Shown: positions 18,905 through 31,294, counted from the stretch's first letter. The stretch: DNA of 64,000 nucleotides from Polynucleobacter sinensis (GCF_001595985.1 NZ_LOJJ01000008.1:55726-119725); one strand, 5' to 3'. The notes: generated by a model from the sequence alone, not told the origin. A program made the numbers and translations.

Positions 18905-20656
18905 ATGACAAGTCCTAACGAAAACGATTCACCTCCGATGGCATCCTCATCGGATCAACCCAGTAGTTCTGAGCCAACATCCTCTGTCAGTGCGGATGGC
19001 GCAAAGGCAGAGGGCCGCGAGCGCCGCTCCCGTCGCCCTGGTGGCGCTGCGGGTAAGCACCCTTTTAATAAGAAGCGCCCATTTAACAAGGATCGGCCTC
19101 GCAGAGAAGGCGGTGAGTCTGGAGGCTCTCGCGAAGGTGGGCATCAAACCTCGAAACTTGCACCCAATCCCGCTGAGAGCGAGGCTTTATTTGCTTCTGT
19201 AGTTTCTGGTGAATTTGATGCTGCATTAGATGCGCCTGAAGTTGAAGAGCTTAAGAACCCCGATGGTTTAAATGAGAGTGAGATCTCTCATCAAACTGGT
19301 GCTGAGCGCCGTGCTCAACGCGTGCGTCATGATGACGATGCGGAAGTGCCAAGCGAAGATGAAATGAGTAGTTTGCAATTTGCAAACGTAGATGATTTGC
19401 CTTTGAGTTTGCGCGATGAGGTGTGGTCGGATCTCGATGGTTTGGATGATGACATCGACGATGAAGACACTGTAAAGTTGCATAAGGTCTTAGCTGATGT
19501 CGGCATGGGTTCCCGTCGTGATATGGAAGACTTGATTATTCAAGGCCGCGTATCAGTCAACGGCTTGCCTGCACATATTGGTCAGCGTATTGGCCCAACT
19601 GATCAAGTCCGCATTAATGGTAAGCAAGTTCATCGCAAGATTCAGACTAAGCCACCCCGCGTCATCATGTATCACAAGCCTTCAGGCGAGATTGTGAGTC
19701 AGTCTGATCCAGAAGGTCGTCCAACCGTTTTTGATCGCCTTCCAAAACCGCGTCAAGGTCGTTGGATTGCAGTTGGTCGTCTCGATTTCAATACAGAGGG
19801 TTTGTTGCTCTTTACTACATCCGGTGAGCTGGCTAATCGTTTAATGCATCCTCGTTATGGCATTGAGCGTGAATACGCTGTCCGTATCTTGGGGGAGTTG
19901 AGCCAGGAGAATATGGCTCAATTAAAGAGTGGCATTACTTTGGATGATGGGCAGGCAAAGTTCTTGCGTTTGACAATGGGTGGTGGTGACGGTGCGAATC
20001 GTTGGTATCACGTTGCCTTAACTGAGGGGCGCAACCGCGAGGTACGACGGATGTTTGAGGCAGTTGGCCACACGGTTTCTCGTTTGTTGCGAACTCGCTA
20101 TGGCATGTTCCTGCTTCCTCCGCGTCTACGGCGCGGTAAATGGGAAGAGGTATCTCCAGAAGGTGTTGCCAGCCTGATGAAATCTGCCGGACTCAAAGTT
20201 CCGCAGCCACAGGACAAAGGACGCGGACCAAGTTCAGGTAGTCATGGGCGCGATCGCCATAATGCTTCTGGAGATAATTTCCAGCCAGATCCAATGCAAA
20301 CCTCGGTTTCTTACTGGGGCTCTCGCGACGCTCTGACTTTGGCCAGTGGACATAATGGCCTAACCCATCAAGGTCGTGGTGGTAGGCCTGAGGGTGGCGG
20401 TGGTAATTCAGGTGGTGGGCGTGGTCCTTTCCGTGGGCGTACTCAAGGCGGAAGACCGGGTGCAGGTGGCCAAGGCGGTCAAGGTGGGCAAGGCCAGGGC
20501 CGTAGCAAAGGCAAGAAAGTTCACCATGGACAATCCGCTTTTGTGACTACAAGCCCTCAAAACCCAGGAAATGGACCCAAACGGAATGCACCAAAAGGGC
20601 GCAAACCATTCAACAAGGGTCCTAGAAAACCGCGAAATCCTGGCGAAAGCTTCTGA
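18905..20656 (+). CDS. rluB: 23S rRNA pseudouridine synthase B (RluB) with long disordered ends
   Basis: A 583-residue RsuA/RluB-family enzyme that isomerises a uridine in 23S rRNA helix 80-93 (U2605 in E. coli). Layout: low-complexity N-terminus (1-175) with basic RRSRRPGG and [10 protein letters not shown] patches, S4 RNA-binding domain ([20 protein letters not shown] near 195), catalytic domain with [14 protein letters not shown] (Asp in the motif near residue 298), and [20 protein letters not shown]. Residues 440-583 are Gly/Arg/Lys-rich (repeated GGQGGQ-type sequence). The enzyme core is normal; the tails are much longer than in E. coli (about 290 residues), as in other Burkholderiales. 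Confidence 0.95.
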   Translation: MTSPNENDSPPMASSSDQPSSSEPTSSVSADGAKAEGRERRSRRPGGAAGKHPFNKKRPFNKDRPRREGGESGGSREGGHQTSKLAPNPAESEALFASVVSGEFDAALDAPEVEELKNPDGLNESEISHQTGAERRAQRVRHDDDAEVPSEDEMSSLQFANVDDLPLSLRDEVWSDLDGLDDDIDDEDTVKLHKVLADVGMGSRRDMEDLIIQGRVSVNGLPAHIGQRIGPTDQVRINGKQVHRKIQTKPPRVIMYHKPSGEIVSQSDPEGRPTVFDRLPKPRQGRWIAVGRLDFNTEGLLLFTTSGELANRLMHPRYGIEREYAVRILGELSQENMAQLKSGITLDDGQAKFLRLTMGGGDGANRWYHVALTEGRNREVRRMFEAVGHTVSRLLRTRYGMFLLPPRLRRGKWEEVSPEGVASLMKSAGLKVPQPQDKGRGPSSGSHGRDRHNASGDNFQPDPMQTSVSYWGSRDALTLASGHNGLTHQGRGGRPEGGGGNSGGGRGPFRGRTQGGRPGAGGQGGQGGQGQGRSKGKKVHHGQSAFVTTSPQNPGNGPKRNAPKGRKPFNKGPRKPRNPGESF

Positions 20657-20659
20657 TTT

Positions 20660-20689
20660 CTAACAGTTTTCCCTTAAATCGGCTATAAT
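20660..20689 (+). promoter_or_regulatory. Predicted sigma-70 promoter of the rimP-nusA-infB operon
   Basis: TATAAT at 20684-20689 with CTAACA (four of six matches to TTGACA) at 20660-20665, spacer 18. It lies just after rluB and about 140 bases before rimP, giving a structured leader that holds three hairpins. Confidence 0.6.
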
Positions 20690-20698
20690 TTTGGTCTT

Positions 20699-20757
20699 AC
20701 AGCAGTTCGCTGCTGTTTTAGTTGTTACCGACTGATGTTGCGATCAACGTAAGTCGG
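20699..20757 (+). promoter_or_regulatory. Structured rimP leader: UUCG hairpin plus stem-loop
   Basis: Hairpin A: ACAGCAG (20699-20705), loop TTCG, CTGCTGT (20710-20716), then a short T run. Hairpin B: CCGACT (20728-20733) pairs with AGTCGG (20752-20757) around an inner ATGTTG/CAACGT stem with a CGAT loop. Both lie immediately after the predicted transcription start, before the terminator-like hairpin at 20779. Confidence 0.6.
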
Positions 20758-20778
20758 CCTGTTCTGAATTTCAAGAAT

Positions 20779-20804
20779 ATGGGCTTTGAAGCCCATTTTT
20801 TTTT
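20779..20804 (+). terminator. Intrinsic terminator inside the rimP leader (possible attenuator)
   Basis: ATGGGCT (20779-20785), loop TTGA, AGCCCAT (20790-20796), followed without interruption by a run of T's to 20804. It is placed only about 25 bases before the rimP start and after the predicted promoter, so it can act as a premature terminator of the operon. It is too far from rluB, with a promoter between, to be only the rluB terminator, although it could also stop read-through from rluB. Confidence 0.75.
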
Positions 20805-20828
20805 GCCGTTTTGTATTGAAGGGGTGTT

Positions 20829-21320
20829 GTGAAAGACCAGCGGATTATTTCTGCCGAAGTAGAAAACTTAGGTTACACGCTAGTGGATATCGAGCGTGAA
20901 GCCGGTGGTTTGCTGCGCGTCACAATTGAAAATCCCGATTACGAGCGCTTGATTACTGTGTTGGATTGCGAAAAAGTGAGTCACCAACTGAGCTACACCT
21001 TGCCAGTGGAGAACATTCCTTTTGAGCGTCTAGAGATTTCCTCTCCAGGATTAGATCGTCCGGTAAAGACTGCTGCGGATTTCGAGCGTTTCTCCGGCAT
21101 GGAAGTCGATTTGAAGTTGCGCGTTGCCGTTGGCAATCGTAAGAATTTTCGTGGTGTGTTGCAAGGTTTGTTAAGTGGTGAATTGGATTCGCCAGATGCG
21201 AAATTTGGTTTGTTGTTTGAAGGCGCCGATGGTGCCGAGTCTCAATTGGAGTTTTCTTTAGCCGAGGTCGATAAGACTCGGTTGGTCCCTGTTATTGATT
21301 TCAAAGGAAGAAAGTCATGA
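20829..21320 (+). CDS. rimP: Ribosome maturation factor RimP
   Basis: A 163-residue RimP, needed for 30S subunit maturation. Seen: [59 protein letters not shown] (family signature) and a C-terminal SH3-like part ending [11 protein letters not shown]. The start is GTG with GAAGGGG a few bases upstream. It overlaps nusA by 4 bases, as in the conserved rimP-nusA-infB operon. Confidence 0.96.
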   Translation: MKDQRIISAEVENLGYTLVDIEREAGGLLRVTIENPDYERLITVLDCEKVSHQLSYTLPVENIPFERLEISSPGLDRPVKTAADFERFSGMEVDLKLRVAVGNRKNFRGVLQGLLSGELDSPDAKFGLLFEGADGAESQLEFSLAEVDKTRLVPVIDFKGRKS

Positions 21321-22798
21321 GTCGAGAAGTTCTCATGTTGGCAGACGCCTTAGCGCGTGAAAAGAACGTTGATCAAGCGATTGTGTTTGAGGCGCTAGAG
21401 ATGGCGTTGGCATCAGCCACTAAAAAGCGTTACGCGACAGAAGACGTTGATATTCGCGTATCAATTGATCGCGATACCGGTGAATACGAAACCTTCCGCC
21501 GTTGGTTAGTTGTGCCCGATGAGGCTGGTTTGCAAGAGCCGGATAAGGAAATCCTTCATTTTGAAGCTTTAGAGCAATTCCCCGATATGGAAGTTGGCGA
21601 ATACATCGAAGAGCAAATTGAATCTTTAGCCTTTGGTCGTATTGGCGCACAAGCTGCTAAACAAGTGATTTTGCAGCGTATTCGTGATGCTGAGCGTGAG
21701 CAGATCTTGAATGATTACCTTGAGCGTGGCGAAAAAGTCATGACTGGTACTGTGAAGCGCGCCGACAAGAACGGTTTGATTATTGAATCTGGTCGCGTTG
21801 AAGCTTTGCTTCGTCGTGATCAAATGATTCCGAAAGAGAACCTGCGTTCCGGTGATCGTGTGCGTGCTTATATTCTCAAAGTGGATCGTGAGGCTCGTGG
21901 TCCACAAATTGAACTATCCCGCACTTGCCCAGACTTCTTGATTAAGTTGTTTGAGAATGAGGTTCCAGAAATGGAGCAAGGTTTATTAGAGATTAAGGGC
22001 GCTGCCCGTGATCCTGGTATCCGCGCCAAGATTGCTGTGATTACTTATGACAAGCGTATCGATCCAATTGGTACTTGCGTTGGTGTTCGTGGCACACGTG
22101 TTACAGCGGTTCGAAATGAAGTCGCTGGTGAGGCGGTGGACATCGTCTTGTGGTCTGAAGATCCAGCGCAATTTGTGATTGGCGCTTTGGCCCCAGCCCA
22201 GGTTTCCTCAATCGTAGTTGACGAAGAGCGTCACGCCATGGATGTGGTGGTTGATGAAGAGAACTTGGCAATCGCCATTGGCCGTAGCGGACAAAATGTG
22301 CGCTTGGCAAGTGAATTGACTGGTTGGCAGATCAACATCATGACTCCGGAAGAGTCTGCTGAGAAGACTGAAAAGGAAGCTGCGTCGGTACGTCAATTGT
22401 TCATGGATAAATTGGATGTTGACCAAGAAGTTGCTGACATCTTGATTGAAGAAGGTTTCAATACATTGGAAGAGGTTGCTTATGTGCCGCTATCTGAAAT
22501 GTTGGAAATCGATTCTTTCGATGAAGACACTGTAAATGAATTGCGTACTCGTGCACGCGACTCTTTGTTAACCATGGAATTGGCTAAAGAAGAGCGTGTT
22601 GGCGAAGTCTCGCAAGATTTACGCTCCCTTGAGGGGATGACCACTGAATTGGTTGCCAAGCTTGCTGACAATCAAGTTCACACCCGTGACGACTTAGCTG
22701 AACTGGCTGTTGATGAGCTAGTTGAGGCGACACAAATTGACGAAGAAACTGCGAAAACGCTCATCATGAAAGCGCGCGAACATTGGTTTACTTCATGA
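21317..22798 (+). CDS. nusA: Transcription termination/antitermination factor NusA
   Basis: A 493-residue NusA. Layout: N-terminal RNA-polymerase-binding domain (1-130), S1 domain ([29 protein letters not shown]), KH1/KH2 ([20 protein letters not shown] and [23 protein letters not shown]), and two acidic C-terminal repeats ([20 protein letters not shown] and [20 protein letters not shown]) as in E. coli. The length matches E. coli (495). It can influence the terminator in its own operon leader (family knowledge; not shown here). Confidence 0.97.
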   Translation: MSREVLMLADALAREKNVDQAIVFEALEMALASATKKRYATEDVDIRVSIDRDTGEYETFRRWLVVPDEAGLQEPDKEILHFEALEQFPDMEVGEYIEEQIESLAFGRIGAQAAKQVILQRIRDAEREQILNDYLERGEKVMTGTVKRADKNGLIIESGRVEALLRRDQMIPKENLRSGDRVRAYILKVDREARGPQIELSRTCPDFLIKLFENEVPEMEQGLLEIKGAARDPGIRAKIAVITYDKRIDPIGTCVGVRGTRVTAVRNEVAGEAVDIVLWSEDPAQFVIGALAPAQVSSIVVDEERHAMDVVVDEENLAIAIGRSGQNVRLASELTGWQINIMTPEESAEKTEKEAASVRQLFMDKLDVDQEVADILIEEGFNTLEEVAYVPLSEMLEIDSFDEDTVNELRTRARDSLLTMELAKEERVGEVSQDLRSLEGMTTELVAKLADNQVHTRDDLAELAVDELVEATQIDEETAKTLIMKAREHWFTS

Positions 22799-22811
22799 GA
22801 GGAAGTAGTGC

Positions 22812-25595
22812 ATGGCAACAACAGTAAAAGTACTCGCTAAAGAATTAAAACGAACCGCGCCAGACCTCTTGGAGCAGCTGAAGGCGGCCGGTATCGAAAA
22901 AAGTTCTGAGGACGATAGCATCACCGAAAAAGACAAGACTGCTCTACTTGAGCATTTGCAAAAAGCGCATGGCAATACTGATGCGGGTAATCGCAAAAAG
23001 ATTACCTTAATCAAGCGTGAGAGTTCTGAGATTCGTCAGGCAGATTCTGCAGGTCGTACTCGCACTGTTCAGGTTGAGGTACGCAAGAAGCGTGTGCTGG
23101 TTAAAGCAGGCGATAAGGCTCCTGAGGCTGATCCAGCTCCAGCTGCTAAAGAAGTAGTCCCTGCAGCGCCAGCTAAGTCAATTCTGTCTGCTGAAGAACT
23201 GGAAAAGCGTGCAGCTGAAGCGACTCGTCAAGCCGAATTATTGGCTCGCCAAGAAGCGGAGATGAAGGCGGCAGAAGATGCCCGTCAAAAAGAGGCTGAG
23301 GCGATTGCGGCTGCGAGCGTCGCTGAGCCAGTAGTTGAAAAAGAAGTGAAGTCTGAAGATGAGGCTGCACAAGCTGCTGCTAAAGCAGCCGATAAGAAAG
23401 CACAGGCTGACAAAGTTGCGAAAGATGTTGCTGATGCCAATAAAGCACAGTTAGCGGATATCACTAAACGTCGCGCCGCTGCTGAGGCTGAAGCGCTGGC
23501 TATTCGTGACATGATGAGCGCTCCCGCTCGCGTTCTAAAAGCACCAAGTGAAATTGCTGCTGAAGAAGCGAAAAAAGGCACATTACATAAGCCAGCAAAA
23601 GCGGAGGGTGCGGACGACAAGAAGAAGGCCCCAGCTAAGGTTGGCGGTAAAACGATCAAGTCTGCAGAGACCTCTTCCACCTGGCAAGAAGAAGGTGCCA
23701 AGAAACCAGGCGGCCTTAAGACTCGTGGAGATAGTTCTGGTGGTGTGGGTGGTTGGCGTTCAGGTGGTGGCAGAAGAAAACAGCGTCAAATCGCTGAAGC
23801 TAACGTCGATACCAACTTCCAAGTTCCTACAGAGCCTGTTGTCCGAGATGTGCATGTTCCTGAAACCATTACTGTGGCGGAGTTAGCTCACGCAATGGCC
23901 GTAAAGAGTGCTGAAGTGATTAAGCTCTTGATGGGTATGGGTCAGATGGTGACGATTAACCAAATCTTGGATCAAGATACTGCGATGATCATCGTAGAAG
24001 AGATGGGTCATACGGCGCATGCAGCCAAGTTAGATGATCCTGATTTAGATCTAGGTACTTCTGGTCATGATGCAGAGTTATTGCCACGTCCACCAGTGGT
24101 AACGGTGATGGGTCACGTTGATCACGGTAAAACTTCATTACTCGATAAGATTCGTACTGCGAAAGTAGCTACTGGCGAAGCCGGCGGTATTACTCAGCAC
24201 ATTGGCGCCTATCACGTAGAAACACCACGTGGCATGATTACCTTCTTAGATACTCCGGGTCACGAAGCCTTTACGGCCATGCGTGCTCGCGGTGCTAAGG
24301 CAACGGATATCGTGATCTTGGTAGTTGCTGCTGATGATGGTGTGATGCCACAAACAAAAGAAGCGATTCATCATGCGGTAGCGGGTGGTGTTCCAATTGT
24401 TGTGGCAATTAATAAGATTGATAAACCAGAGGCGAACTTAGAGCGCGTTAAAACTGAGTTGGTTGCCGAGCAAGTTGTGCCAGAGGAATACGGTGGCGAT
24501 GTGCCATTTATCGGCGTTTCTGCAAAAACAGGCGACGGTATTGATGCATTGTTGGAAAACGTACTTCTACAAGCAGAAATTCTTGAGCTCAAGGCTCCTA
24601 AGGATGCTCCGGCACAAGGTCTCGTCATTGAAGCTCGTCTAGATAAAGGTCGTGGTCCGGTAGCTACTGTACTCGTTCAATCTGGCACGCTCAAACGTGG
24701 TGATATGTTGTTAGCTGGTTCTAGTTACGGTCGTGTGCGCGCGATGTTGGATGAGAATGGTAAGCCTTGTAATGAGGCCGGCCCATCTATTCCTGTTGAG
24801 ATCCAAGGTTTATCCGAAGTTCCTGCAGCTGGTGAGGCGGTTCAAGTGGTGCCTGATGAGCGTAAGGCGCGCGAGATTGCTCTGTTCCGTCAAGGTAAGT
24901 TCCGTGATGTGAAGTTAGCTAAGCAGCAGGCAGTCAAGCTTGAAACCATGATGGAAAATATGGGTGAAGGCGCAATTGAGGCGAAGTTATTGCCACTCAT
25001 CATCAAGGCCGACGTTCAGGGTTCACAAGAAGCTTTGTCACAGTCTTTGCAAAAATTATCTACTCCAGAAGTCAAGGTGCAGATTGTTCATGCGGCGGTA
25101 GGTGGCATTACTGAGACTGACGTGAATTTGGCAGTTGCTTCTAAAGCAGTCATCATTGGCTTTAACTCTCGTGCAGATGCAGCCGCTCGTAAGCTGGCTG
25201 AAAATAATGGCGTAGACATCCGTTATCACAACATTATTTATGACGCGGTAGATGAGGTGAAAGCGGCATTGAGCGGTATGTTGACACCAGACAAGAAAGA
25301 GGAGATCACCGGTATGGTTGAGATCCGTCAAGTCTTCTTGGTATCTAAAGTTGGTGCAATTGCAGGTTGCTTAGTGGTTGACGGTATCGTCAAGCGCACT
25401 TCAAGTGTTCGCCTCTTGCGTGACAACGTCGTGATCTGGACTGGCGAGTTAGATTCTCTGAAGCGCTTTAAGGATGATGCAAAAGAAGTTCGTGCTGGTG
25501 TTGAATGTGGCCTGTCATTAAAAGGCTATAACGACATCAAAGAGGGTGATCAATTAGAAGTATTCGAAGTGACTGAAGTTGCTCGTTCACTATAA
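22812..25595 (+). CDS. infB: Translation initiation factor IF-2
   Basis: A 927-residue IF-2 that places initiator tRNA on the 30S subunit. Layout: N-terminal helical domain, an Ala/Glu/Lys-rich charged linker (residues ~90-300), GTPase domain with G1 [10 protein letters not shown]2 [11 protein letters not shown]3 DTPGHEAF, G4 NKIDK, then domains II-IV ending [25 protein letters not shown]. The start ATG follows GAGGAAGTAGTGC. It lies 13 bases after nusA. A long minus-strand open frame across the Ala-rich linker is only a by-product of its composition. Confidence 0.98.
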   Translation: MATTVKVLAKELKRTAPDLLEQLKAAGIEKSSEDDSITEKDKTALLEHLQKAHGNTDAGNRKKITLIKRESSEIRQADSAGRTRTVQVEVRKKRVLVKAGDKAPEADPAPAAKEVVPAAPAKSILSAEELEKRAAEATRQAELLARQEAEMKAAEDARQKEAEAIAAASVAEPVVEKEVKSEDEAAQAAAKAADKKAQADKVAKDVADANKAQLADITKRRAAAEAEALAIRDMMSAPARVLKAPSEIAAEEAKKGTLHKPAKAEGADDKKKAPAKVGGKTIKSAETSSTWQEEGAKKPGGLKTRGDSSGGVGGWRSGGGRRKQRQIAEANVDTNFQVPTEPVVRDVHVPETITVAELAHAMAVKSAEVIKLLMGMGQMVTINQILDQDTAMIIVEEMGHTAHAAKLDDPDLDLGTSGHDAELLPRPPVVTVMGHVDHGKTSLLDKIRTAKVATGEAGGITQHIGAYHVETPRGMITFLDTPGHEAFTAMRARGAKATDIVILVVAADDGVMPQTKEAIHHAVAGGVPIVVAINKIDKPEANLERVKTELVAEQVVPEEYGGDVPFIGVSAKTGDGIDALLENVLLQAEILELKAPKDAPAQGLVIEARLDKGRGPVATVLVQSGTLKRGDMLLAGSSYGRVRAMLDENGKPCNEAGPSIPVEIQGLSEVPAAGEAVQVVPDERKAREIALFRQGKFRDVKLAKQQAVKLETMMENMGEGAIEAKLLPLIIKADVQGSQEALSQSLQKLSTPEVKVQIVHAAVGGITETDVNLAVASKAVIIGFNSRADAAARKLAENNGVDIRYHNIIYDAVDEVKAALSGMLTPDKKEEITGMVEIRQVFLVSKVGAIAGCLVVDGIVKRTSSVRLLRDNVVIWTGELDSLKRFKDDAKEVRAGVECGLSLKGYNDIKEGDQLEVFEVTEVARSL

Positions 25596-25609
25596 GAGTT
25601 CTCTAGCTA

Positions 25610-25978
25610 ATGCATAAAACTAGTCCTCATCGTAACCAGCGTCTCGCTGATCAAATTCAGCGAGACCTGGCCGAGCTTATTCCTCGTGAATTGCGTAGCC
25701 CAAGCCTAGGTTTGATTACTCTACAAAGTATCGAACTCACACCAGACTTGGCGCATGCAAAGGTGTTCTTTACAGTCTTAGGTGCCGAGCCTGAGGTCGC
25801 TTTGAAGGCGCTCCAAGATAAAGCGGGATATTTACATTCTTTATTGTTTAAGCGTTTACATATTCACACCGTTCCAACCTTGCACTTTCACTACGACAGT
25901 TCTGTTGAGCATGGCATTGAAATGTCACGATTAATCGATCAGGCGGTTGACAGTGATCGCAAAGACGAGAACGCGTAA
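25610..25978 (+). CDS. rbfA: Ribosome-binding factor A
   Basis: A 122-residue RbfA with a KH-like fold acting in 16S rRNA 5'-end maturation. Seen: [47 protein letters not shown] and [22 protein letters not shown] near the C-terminus. It lies 14 bases after infB and 4 bases before truB, in the usual order. Confidence 0.96.
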   Translation: MHKTSPHRNQRLADQIQRDLAELIPRELRSPSLGLITLQSIELTPDLAHAKVFFTVLGAEPEVALKALQDKAGYLHSLLFKRLHIHTVPTLHFHYDSSVEHGIEMSRLIDQAVDSDRKDENA

Positions 25979-25982
25979 TTTC

Positions 25983-26894
25983 ATGTCAGTACGCATCGAC
26001 GGAGTGGTATTGCTTGATAAACCTGCGGGTATGAGCTCGCAAGGGGCGGTTACTGCCGTCAAGCGTGCTTTCAATGCAGAAAAAGCAGGGCATACCGGCA
26101 CCTTAGATCCAATGGCGACTGGTTTGTTGCCAATTTGCTTGGGTGAGGCTACGAAGTATTCCCAAGATTTGCTTGAAGCGAATAAGACTTATGTAGCGCA
26201 AGTGAAATTTGGACAGCGCACGGATACTGGTGATGCTGAAGGCCTGGTGATTGAAGAGTTACCGTTACCAGCGTTCGCAGACGAGGCGGCCATTAAGCTC
26301 GCATTAGATTCTTTATTACCTGCATTTACTGGCCCTATCAGCCAAGTTCCACCAATGTATTCCGCGCTAAAGCGCGATGGTAAGCCCTTATATGAATATG
26401 CCCGGGCTGGCGTTGAGTTAGAGCGCGCCCCACGAGATATTACGATTCACCAGATTCGCTGGACACATGTTCATTGGCCAGAGGCAACCTTAGAGGTCAG
26501 CTGTAGTAAAGGGACCTATATCCGCGTCTTGGCCGAAGATCTTGGTAAGGCTTTGGGCTGTGGCGCCCATTTAGTGGGTTTGCGTCGCACTGAAGTAGGT
26601 CATCTGACTTTGGAGCAATCTTTTACGATTGACTCTATACAGAAGGGTCTACAAGATAGCTCTTCTTACATTTTGCCGGTTGATGCACTCTTGCAAACTC
26701 TGCCACACTTAACTGTGGATGAGCAGCAGGCAAAGCGCCTTGAGATGGGGCAACGTGTTCCACTCAACTTACCTTCAATAGAAGCTTTAGTGCGAATTTA
26801 TCGCGCTACCGCAGCACCACATAATTTTATTGGTACGGGCGATTGGCGTTCTGGGGTGTTGCACCCCAAGCGTTTGATTTCTTCGGCCCATTAA
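25983..26894 (+). CDS. truB: tRNA pseudouridine(55) synthase
   Basis: A 303-residue TruB. Seen: DGVVLLDKPAGMSSQGAV, the catalytic loop HTGTLDPMATGLLPICLGEATK with the active Asp, a central region PPMYSALKRDGKPLYEYAR, and a C-terminal LRRTEVGHLTLEQS. The start at 25983 is preferred over an in-frame start at 25947 that lies inside rbfA. The C-terminal part from ~250 is a PUA-like domain. Confidence 0.96.
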   Translation: MSVRIDGVVLLDKPAGMSSQGAVTAVKRAFNAEKAGHTGTLDPMATGLLPICLGEATKYSQDLLEANKTYVAQVKFGQRTDTGDAEGLVIEELPLPAFADEAAIKLALDSLLPAFTGPISQVPPMYSALKRDGKPLYEYARAGVELERAPRDITIHQIRWTHVHWPEATLEVSCSKGTYIRVLAEDLGKALGCGAHLVGLRRTEVGHLTLEQSFTIDSIQKGLQDSSSYILPVDALLQTLPHLTVDEQQAKRLEMGQRVPLNLPSIEALVRIYRATAAPHNFIGTGDWRSGVLHPKRLISSAH

Positions 26895-26956
26895 CCTATT
26901 TAACAGATTTATTTACTCATCTTAATCAACCCTATTCTTAACTTCAGAAGCTTCAC

Positions 26957-28774
26957 ATGACTAAACGCGCACTTCGTAATATCGCCATCATCGCCCACGT
27001 TGACCACGGTAAAACTACTTTGGTTGACCAACTTTTGCGCCAATCTGGCACATTCCGCTCAAATGAAAAAATGACCGAACGCGTCATGGACTCAAACGAT
27101 TTGGAAAAAGAGCGCGGCATTACTATTTTGTCCAAGAACTGTGCGGTTGAGTATGACGGCACGCACATCAATATCGTAGATACACCGGGACATGCTGACT
27201 TCGGCGGCGAAGTAGAGCGTGTGCTCTCCATGGTGGACGGTGTATTGCTCTTGGTTGATGCGGTTGAAGGCCCAATGCCACAAACTCGCTTTGTAACCAA
27301 GAAGGCCTTAGCTTTAGGTTTGAAGCCAATCGTGGTGATTAATAAGGTTGACCGTCCAGGTGCGCGTTGTGACTACGTGATCAACGCTACATTTGAATTG
27401 TTTGATAAGTTAGGCGCTACAGAAGAGCAGTTGGATTTCCCAGTAGTTTATGCATCTGGCTTAAATGGTTATGCTGGTTTGACTGATGATGTACGTGAAG
27501 GTGATATGCGTCCATTGTTTGACACAGTGCTTAAGCATGTTCCAGTGCGTGATGACAATCCAGAGGGTCCTTTGCAGTTGCAAATTACCTCTATTGAATA
27601 CAGCACTTACGTAGGTAAGATTGGTGTAGGCCGCGTTAATCGTGGAACTGTTAAGCCTGGCATGGATGTGGTGTTTATGGATGGCCCAGATGGTGTGCAA
27701 CGTAAAGGCCGCATTAATCAAGTATTGAAGTTCCGCGGCTTAGAGCGTGAATTGGTAGACGAGGCCCAGGCGGGCGACATCGTACTGGTGAATGGTATTG
27801 AAGACTTGGCAATTGGTACAACCATCTGCGCCCCAGATACTCCTGAGGCTTTGCCAATGCTCAAGATTGATGAGCCTACTTTGACCATGAACTTCATGGT
27901 GAACACTAGCCCATTGGCTGGTCGTGAGGGTAAATTTGTTACTAGCCGTCAGATTCGTGAGCGTTTAGATCGTGAGCTCAAGTCTAATATGGCTTTGCGC
28001 GTTAAAGATACTGACGATGACACGGTATTTGAAGTGTCAGGTCGCGGCGAATTGCATCTCACCATTTTGGTGGAAACCATGCGCCGCGAAGGTTATGAAT
28101 TAGCAGTTTCGCGTCCACGCGTAGTGTTCCATGAGGAAAATGGCGTGAAGATGGAGCCGTACGAGAATTTAACAGTTGACGTAGAAGACACTACTCAAGG
28201 TGCTGTTATGGAAGACTTGGGTAAACGTAAAGGTGAATTGCTCGATATGGTGAGTGATGGCAAGGGCCGTACTCGTCTTGAGTACCGTATTCCTGCGCGC
28301 GGCTTGATTGGATTCCAAGGCGACTTTATGACGATGACTCGTGGTAACGGTTTGATGAGCCACACCTTTGATTCTTATGCGCCAGCAAAAGACGGTATCT
28401 TGGGTGAGCGTCATAACGGTGTATTGATTAGCCAGGACGATGGTGAAGCTGTTGCCTATGCTTTGTGGAAATTACAAGATCGCGGCCGTATGTTTGTGAG
28501 CCCTGGCGATCCTTTGTATGAAGGTATGGTGATTGGTATCCATAGTCGTGATAACGATTTGGTGGTTAATCCAATTAAAGGTAAGCAATTAACTAACGTT
28601 CGCGCATCTGGTACTGACGAAGCGGTTCGCTTGGTAACGCCAATCGCAATGAATCTTGAGTACGCTGTCGAGTTTATTGATGATGATGAATTGGTGGAAG
28701 TAACGCCGAAGAGTATTCGTATTCGTAAGCGCTACCTTAAAGAGCATGAGCGTAAGAAGGCTTCGCGCGAGTAA
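26957..28774 (+). CDS. typA: Ribosome-associated GTPase TypA/BipA
   Basis: A 605-residue translational GTPase of the BipA family, involved in 50S assembly and stress adaptation. Seen: G1 [11 protein letters not shown]2/G3 [40 protein letters not shown]4 NKVDRPGA, domains II-V with [26 protein letters not shown], and the BipA-specific C-terminal domain ([25 protein letters not shown]). The length is normal. It has its own terminator. Confidence 0.97.
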   Translation: MTKRALRNIAIIAHVDHGKTTLVDQLLRQSGTFRSNEKMTERVMDSNDLEKERGITILSKNCAVEYDGTHINIVDTPGHADFGGEVERVLSMVDGVLLLVDAVEGPMPQTRFVTKKALALGLKPIVVINKVDRPGARCDYVINATFELFDKLGATEEQLDFPVVYASGLNGYAGLTDDVREGDMRPLFDTVLKHVPVRDDNPEGPLQLQITSIEYSTYVGKIGVGRVNRGTVKPGMDVVFMDGPDGVQRKGRINQVLKFRGLERELVDEAQAGDIVLVNGIEDLAIGTTICAPDTPEALPMLKIDEPTLTMNFMVNTSPLAGREGKFVTSRQIRERLDRELKSNMALRVKDTDDDTVFEVSGRGELHLTILVETMRREGYELAVSRPRVVFHEENGVKMEPYENLTVDVEDTTQGAVMEDLGKRKGELLDMVSDGKGRTRLEYRIPARGLIGFQGDFMTMTRGNGLMSHTFDSYAPAKDGILGERHNGVLISQDDGEAVAYALWKLQDRGRMFVSPGDPLYEGMVIGIHSRDNDLVVNPIKGKQLTNVRASGTDEAVRLVTPIAMNLEYAVEFIDDDELVEVTPKSIRIRKRYLKEHERKKASRE

Positions 28775-28800
28775 TGTGATTCATCAGCTGCAAAGCTGAG

Positions 28801-28828
28801 ATAAAAGCCACCTTCGGGTGGTTTTTAT
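28801..28828 (+). terminator. Intrinsic terminator after typA
   Basis: ATAAAAGCCACC (28801-28812), loop TTCG, GGTGGTTTTTAT (28817-28828): a perfect 12-bp stem with a T-rich 3' arm. Confidence 0.9.
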
Positions 28829-28901
28829 CTATATGGATCATCAAATACCAAAAATATAAGTCATAAATTCAGACAATCAATTTCATCACATTAGAATATC
28901 C

Positions 28902-31262
28902 ATGCTGCCATCCATTGAACAACGCCTTGCCCAAGAGTTATCCGCTAAACCCGCTCAAGTAGCAGCTGCTATAGCCTTAATGGATGAGGGTGCAACCGTT
29001 CCCTTTATTGCTCGCTATCGTAAAGAAGCAACTGGCGGGTTAGATGATGCGCAATTGCGTCTCTTGGAAGAGCGCTTGAGTTATTTGAGAGAGTTAGAAG
29101 ATCGCCGCAAGGCGATTGTGGCTTCGATTGAGGAGCAGGGCAAGATGACGCCAGAGCTTCTCAAATCCATTATGTTGGCTGAGGATAAAACGCGCCTAGA
29201 AGATCTCTATCTACCCTACAAGCCAAAGCGTCGTACTAAGGCGCAGATTGCCTTAGAGGCGGGTTTAGAGTCTTTGGCAAATGACTTGCTTGCAAATCCC
29301 ATGTTAGAGCCCGAGGTAGAGGCGGCAAAGTACATCAAGGAGCCTTTCACATCTGATCAAGGTGACAATCCAGGAGTGCCTGATACTAAGGCCGCTTTAG
29401 AGGGTGCTCGCCAGATATTGATGGAACGCTTTGCTGAGGATGCCGCTCTAGTGCAATCACTCAGAACCTATTTGCAAGATCATGGTGTAGTTGAATCAAA
29501 AGTGATTGCTGGAAAGGAGCAGGAGGGCGAAAAGTTTGCCGACTATTTTGACTATTCTGAGCCGATTAAGGCGATTCCATCACATCGTGCGTTAGCATTA
29601 TTTAGAGGGCGTCGCGAGCAAATCTTGATGGTGAATCTGCGACTTGACACTGAAGAGGAAAAGCCGAAGTGGGACGCGCCGCATAATCCATGCGAATCGC
29701 GTATTGCTAATCAATTTAAGATTAAAAACGAAGGACGACCCGCTGATCAGTGGTTAGCTGAAACTGTTCGCTGGACTTGGCGGATTAAATGCTCAATGCA
29801 TTTGGAATCAGAATTGATGAGCGCTTTACGCGAACGCTCTGAGGCAGAGGCAATCAATGTCTTTGCTCGTAATCTTAAGGATCTCCTGTTGGCAGCGCCA
29901 GCAGGCCCGAAGGTCACCATTGGACTCGATCCTGGAATGCGTACTGGAGTAAAGGTTGCAGTAGTTGATGCTACTGGCAAGGTGGTCGATACTGCCGTCA
30001 TCTATCCCCATCAACCTAAAAATGATTGGGATGGTTCATTGCATACCCTGGCGCAATTGGCAGAAAAACATCAAGCGACATTGATCTCTATTGGCAATGG
30101 AACGGCATCGCGTGAAACGGATAAATTGGCGCAAGATTTAATCAAGGCCAGGCCTGAGCTCAAGCTCACCAAGATCGTAGTCTCAGAAGCGGGCGCATCG
30201 GTTTATTCAGCTTCTGAGTACGCCTCAAAAGAATTGCCAGGCATGGATGTCTCGCTAAGAGGAGCCGTATCGATCGCAAGAAGACTTCAAGATCCATTGG
30301 CGGAGTTGGTCAAGATTGATCCAAAGTCTATTGGCGTAGGACAATATCAACATGATGTGATGCAAACCCAATTAGCAAAGTCTTTACTTGCTGTGGTTGA
30401 GGATTGCGTGAATGCAGTAGGCGTGGATGTTAATACTGCTTCAGCGCCTTTATTGGCTCGAGTCTCCGGGCTAAGCAGTACCGTTGCCGAAGGGATTGTG
30501 TCTTATCGCGATAGCCATGGCGCATTTCAGACTAGAGGAGATCTTCGCAGTGTTCCGCGTTTGGGCGAGAAGACTTTTGAGCAGGCCGCAGGCTTCTTGC
30601 GCATCATGAACGGCTCCGATCCACTGGATGCATCTGCCGTCCATCCAGAGTCATATCCCCTGGTGGAGAAGATTCTTAAGGATATCAAGCGGGGCGTCAA
30701 AGAAGTGATTGGTGATGCATCCATTCTGAAGAGTCTAAATCCAGAAAAATATGCTGATGAACAGTTTGGAGTGCCAACTGTTACAGACATTATTAAAGAG
30801 TTAGAAAAGCCTGGTCGTGATCCTCGTCCAGAATTTACAACGGCGACATTTAAGGATGGCGTAGAGAAGATTAGCGATCTCAAGGTCGATATGATTTTAG
30901 AAGGTGTTGTGACTAACGTTGCAGCGTTTGGCGCTTTTGTGGATATCGGCGTTCATCAAGACGGTCTGGTTCATATTTCGGCGCTGGCCAACACCTTTGT
31001 GAAGGACCCTCATACTGTTGTTAAAGCAGGGCAGGTCGTTAGGGTCAAGGTGCTCGAGGTAGATGAGAAGCGTAAGCGTATCGCTTTGACTATGCGCCTT
31101 TCTGATGAGGCGCCAAAACCTAGCGCTGGCGCAAAACCTGAGCAAAGAGCGCATCGCCCAAGCGCTGCAAGATCTCCAGAGAGAAGACCGCAAGAAGATC
31201 GACGTAGTACGCCTCCTATGAATAATGCGATGGCCGAAGCTTTTGGTAAGTTAAAAAAGTAA
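28902..31262 (+). CDS. tex: Tex-family RNA-binding transcription accessory protein
   Basis: A 786-residue Tex protein. Layout: N-terminal helical domain with [19 protein letters not shown], YqgF/RNase H-like domain ([32 protein letters not shown]), two helix-hairpin-helix motifs ([27 protein letters not shown]), and a C-terminal S1 domain ([33 protein letters not shown]). The last 55 residues are basic and low-complexity. The length is typical for the family (770-790). Tex binds RNA and affects gene expression under stress (family knowledge). Confidence 0.96.
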   Translation: MLPSIEQRLAQELSAKPAQVAAAIALMDEGATVPFIARYRKEATGGLDDAQLRLLEERLSYLRELEDRRKAIVASIEEQGKMTPELLKSIMLAEDKTRLEDLYLPYKPKRRTKAQIALEAGLESLANDLLANPMLEPEVEAAKYIKEPFTSDQGDNPGVPDTKAALEGARQILMERFAEDAALVQSLRTYLQDHGVVESKVIAGKEQEGEKFADYFDYSEPIKAIPSHRALALFRGRREQILMVNLRLDTEEEKPKWDAPHNPCESRIANQFKIKNEGRPADQWLAETVRWTWRIKCSMHLESELMSALRERSEAEAINVFARNLKDLLLAAPAGPKVTIGLDPGMRTGVKVAVVDATGKVVDTAVIYPHQPKNDWDGSLHTLAQLAEKHQATLISIGNGTASRETDKLAQDLIKARPELKLTKIVVSEAGASVYSASEYASKELPGMDVSLRGAVSIARRLQDPLAELVKIDPKSIGVGQYQHDVMQTQLAKSLLAVVEDCVNAVGVDVNTASAPLLARVSGLSSTVAEGIVSYRDSHGAFQTRGDLRSVPRLGEKTFEQAAGFLRIMNGSDPLDASAVHPESYPLVEKILKDIKRGVKEVIGDASILKSLNPEKYADEQFGVPTVTDIIKELEKPGRDPRPEFTTATFKDGVEKISDLKVDMILEGVVTNVAAFGAFVDIGVHQDGLVHISALANTFVKDPHTVVKAGQVVRVKVLEVDEKRKRIALTMRLSDEAPKPSAGAKPEQRAHRPSAARSPERRPQEDRRSTPPMNNAMAEAFGKLKK

Positions 31263-31268
31263 TTTAAC

Positions 31269-31294
31269 GGAGGGGTAGGCTCCCTCCCTTTTTT
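31269..31294 (+). terminator. Intrinsic terminator after tex
   Basis: GGAGGG (31269-31274) pairs with CCCTCC (31282-31287), followed by C and six T's. It separates tex from the arsenic operon. Confidence 0.8.

Noticed and set aside
23285..23701. 138-residue Ala/Ser-rich minus-strand open frame inside infB
   Set aside because: It mirrors the repetitive Ala/Glu/Lys linker of IF-2 in the opposite strand.
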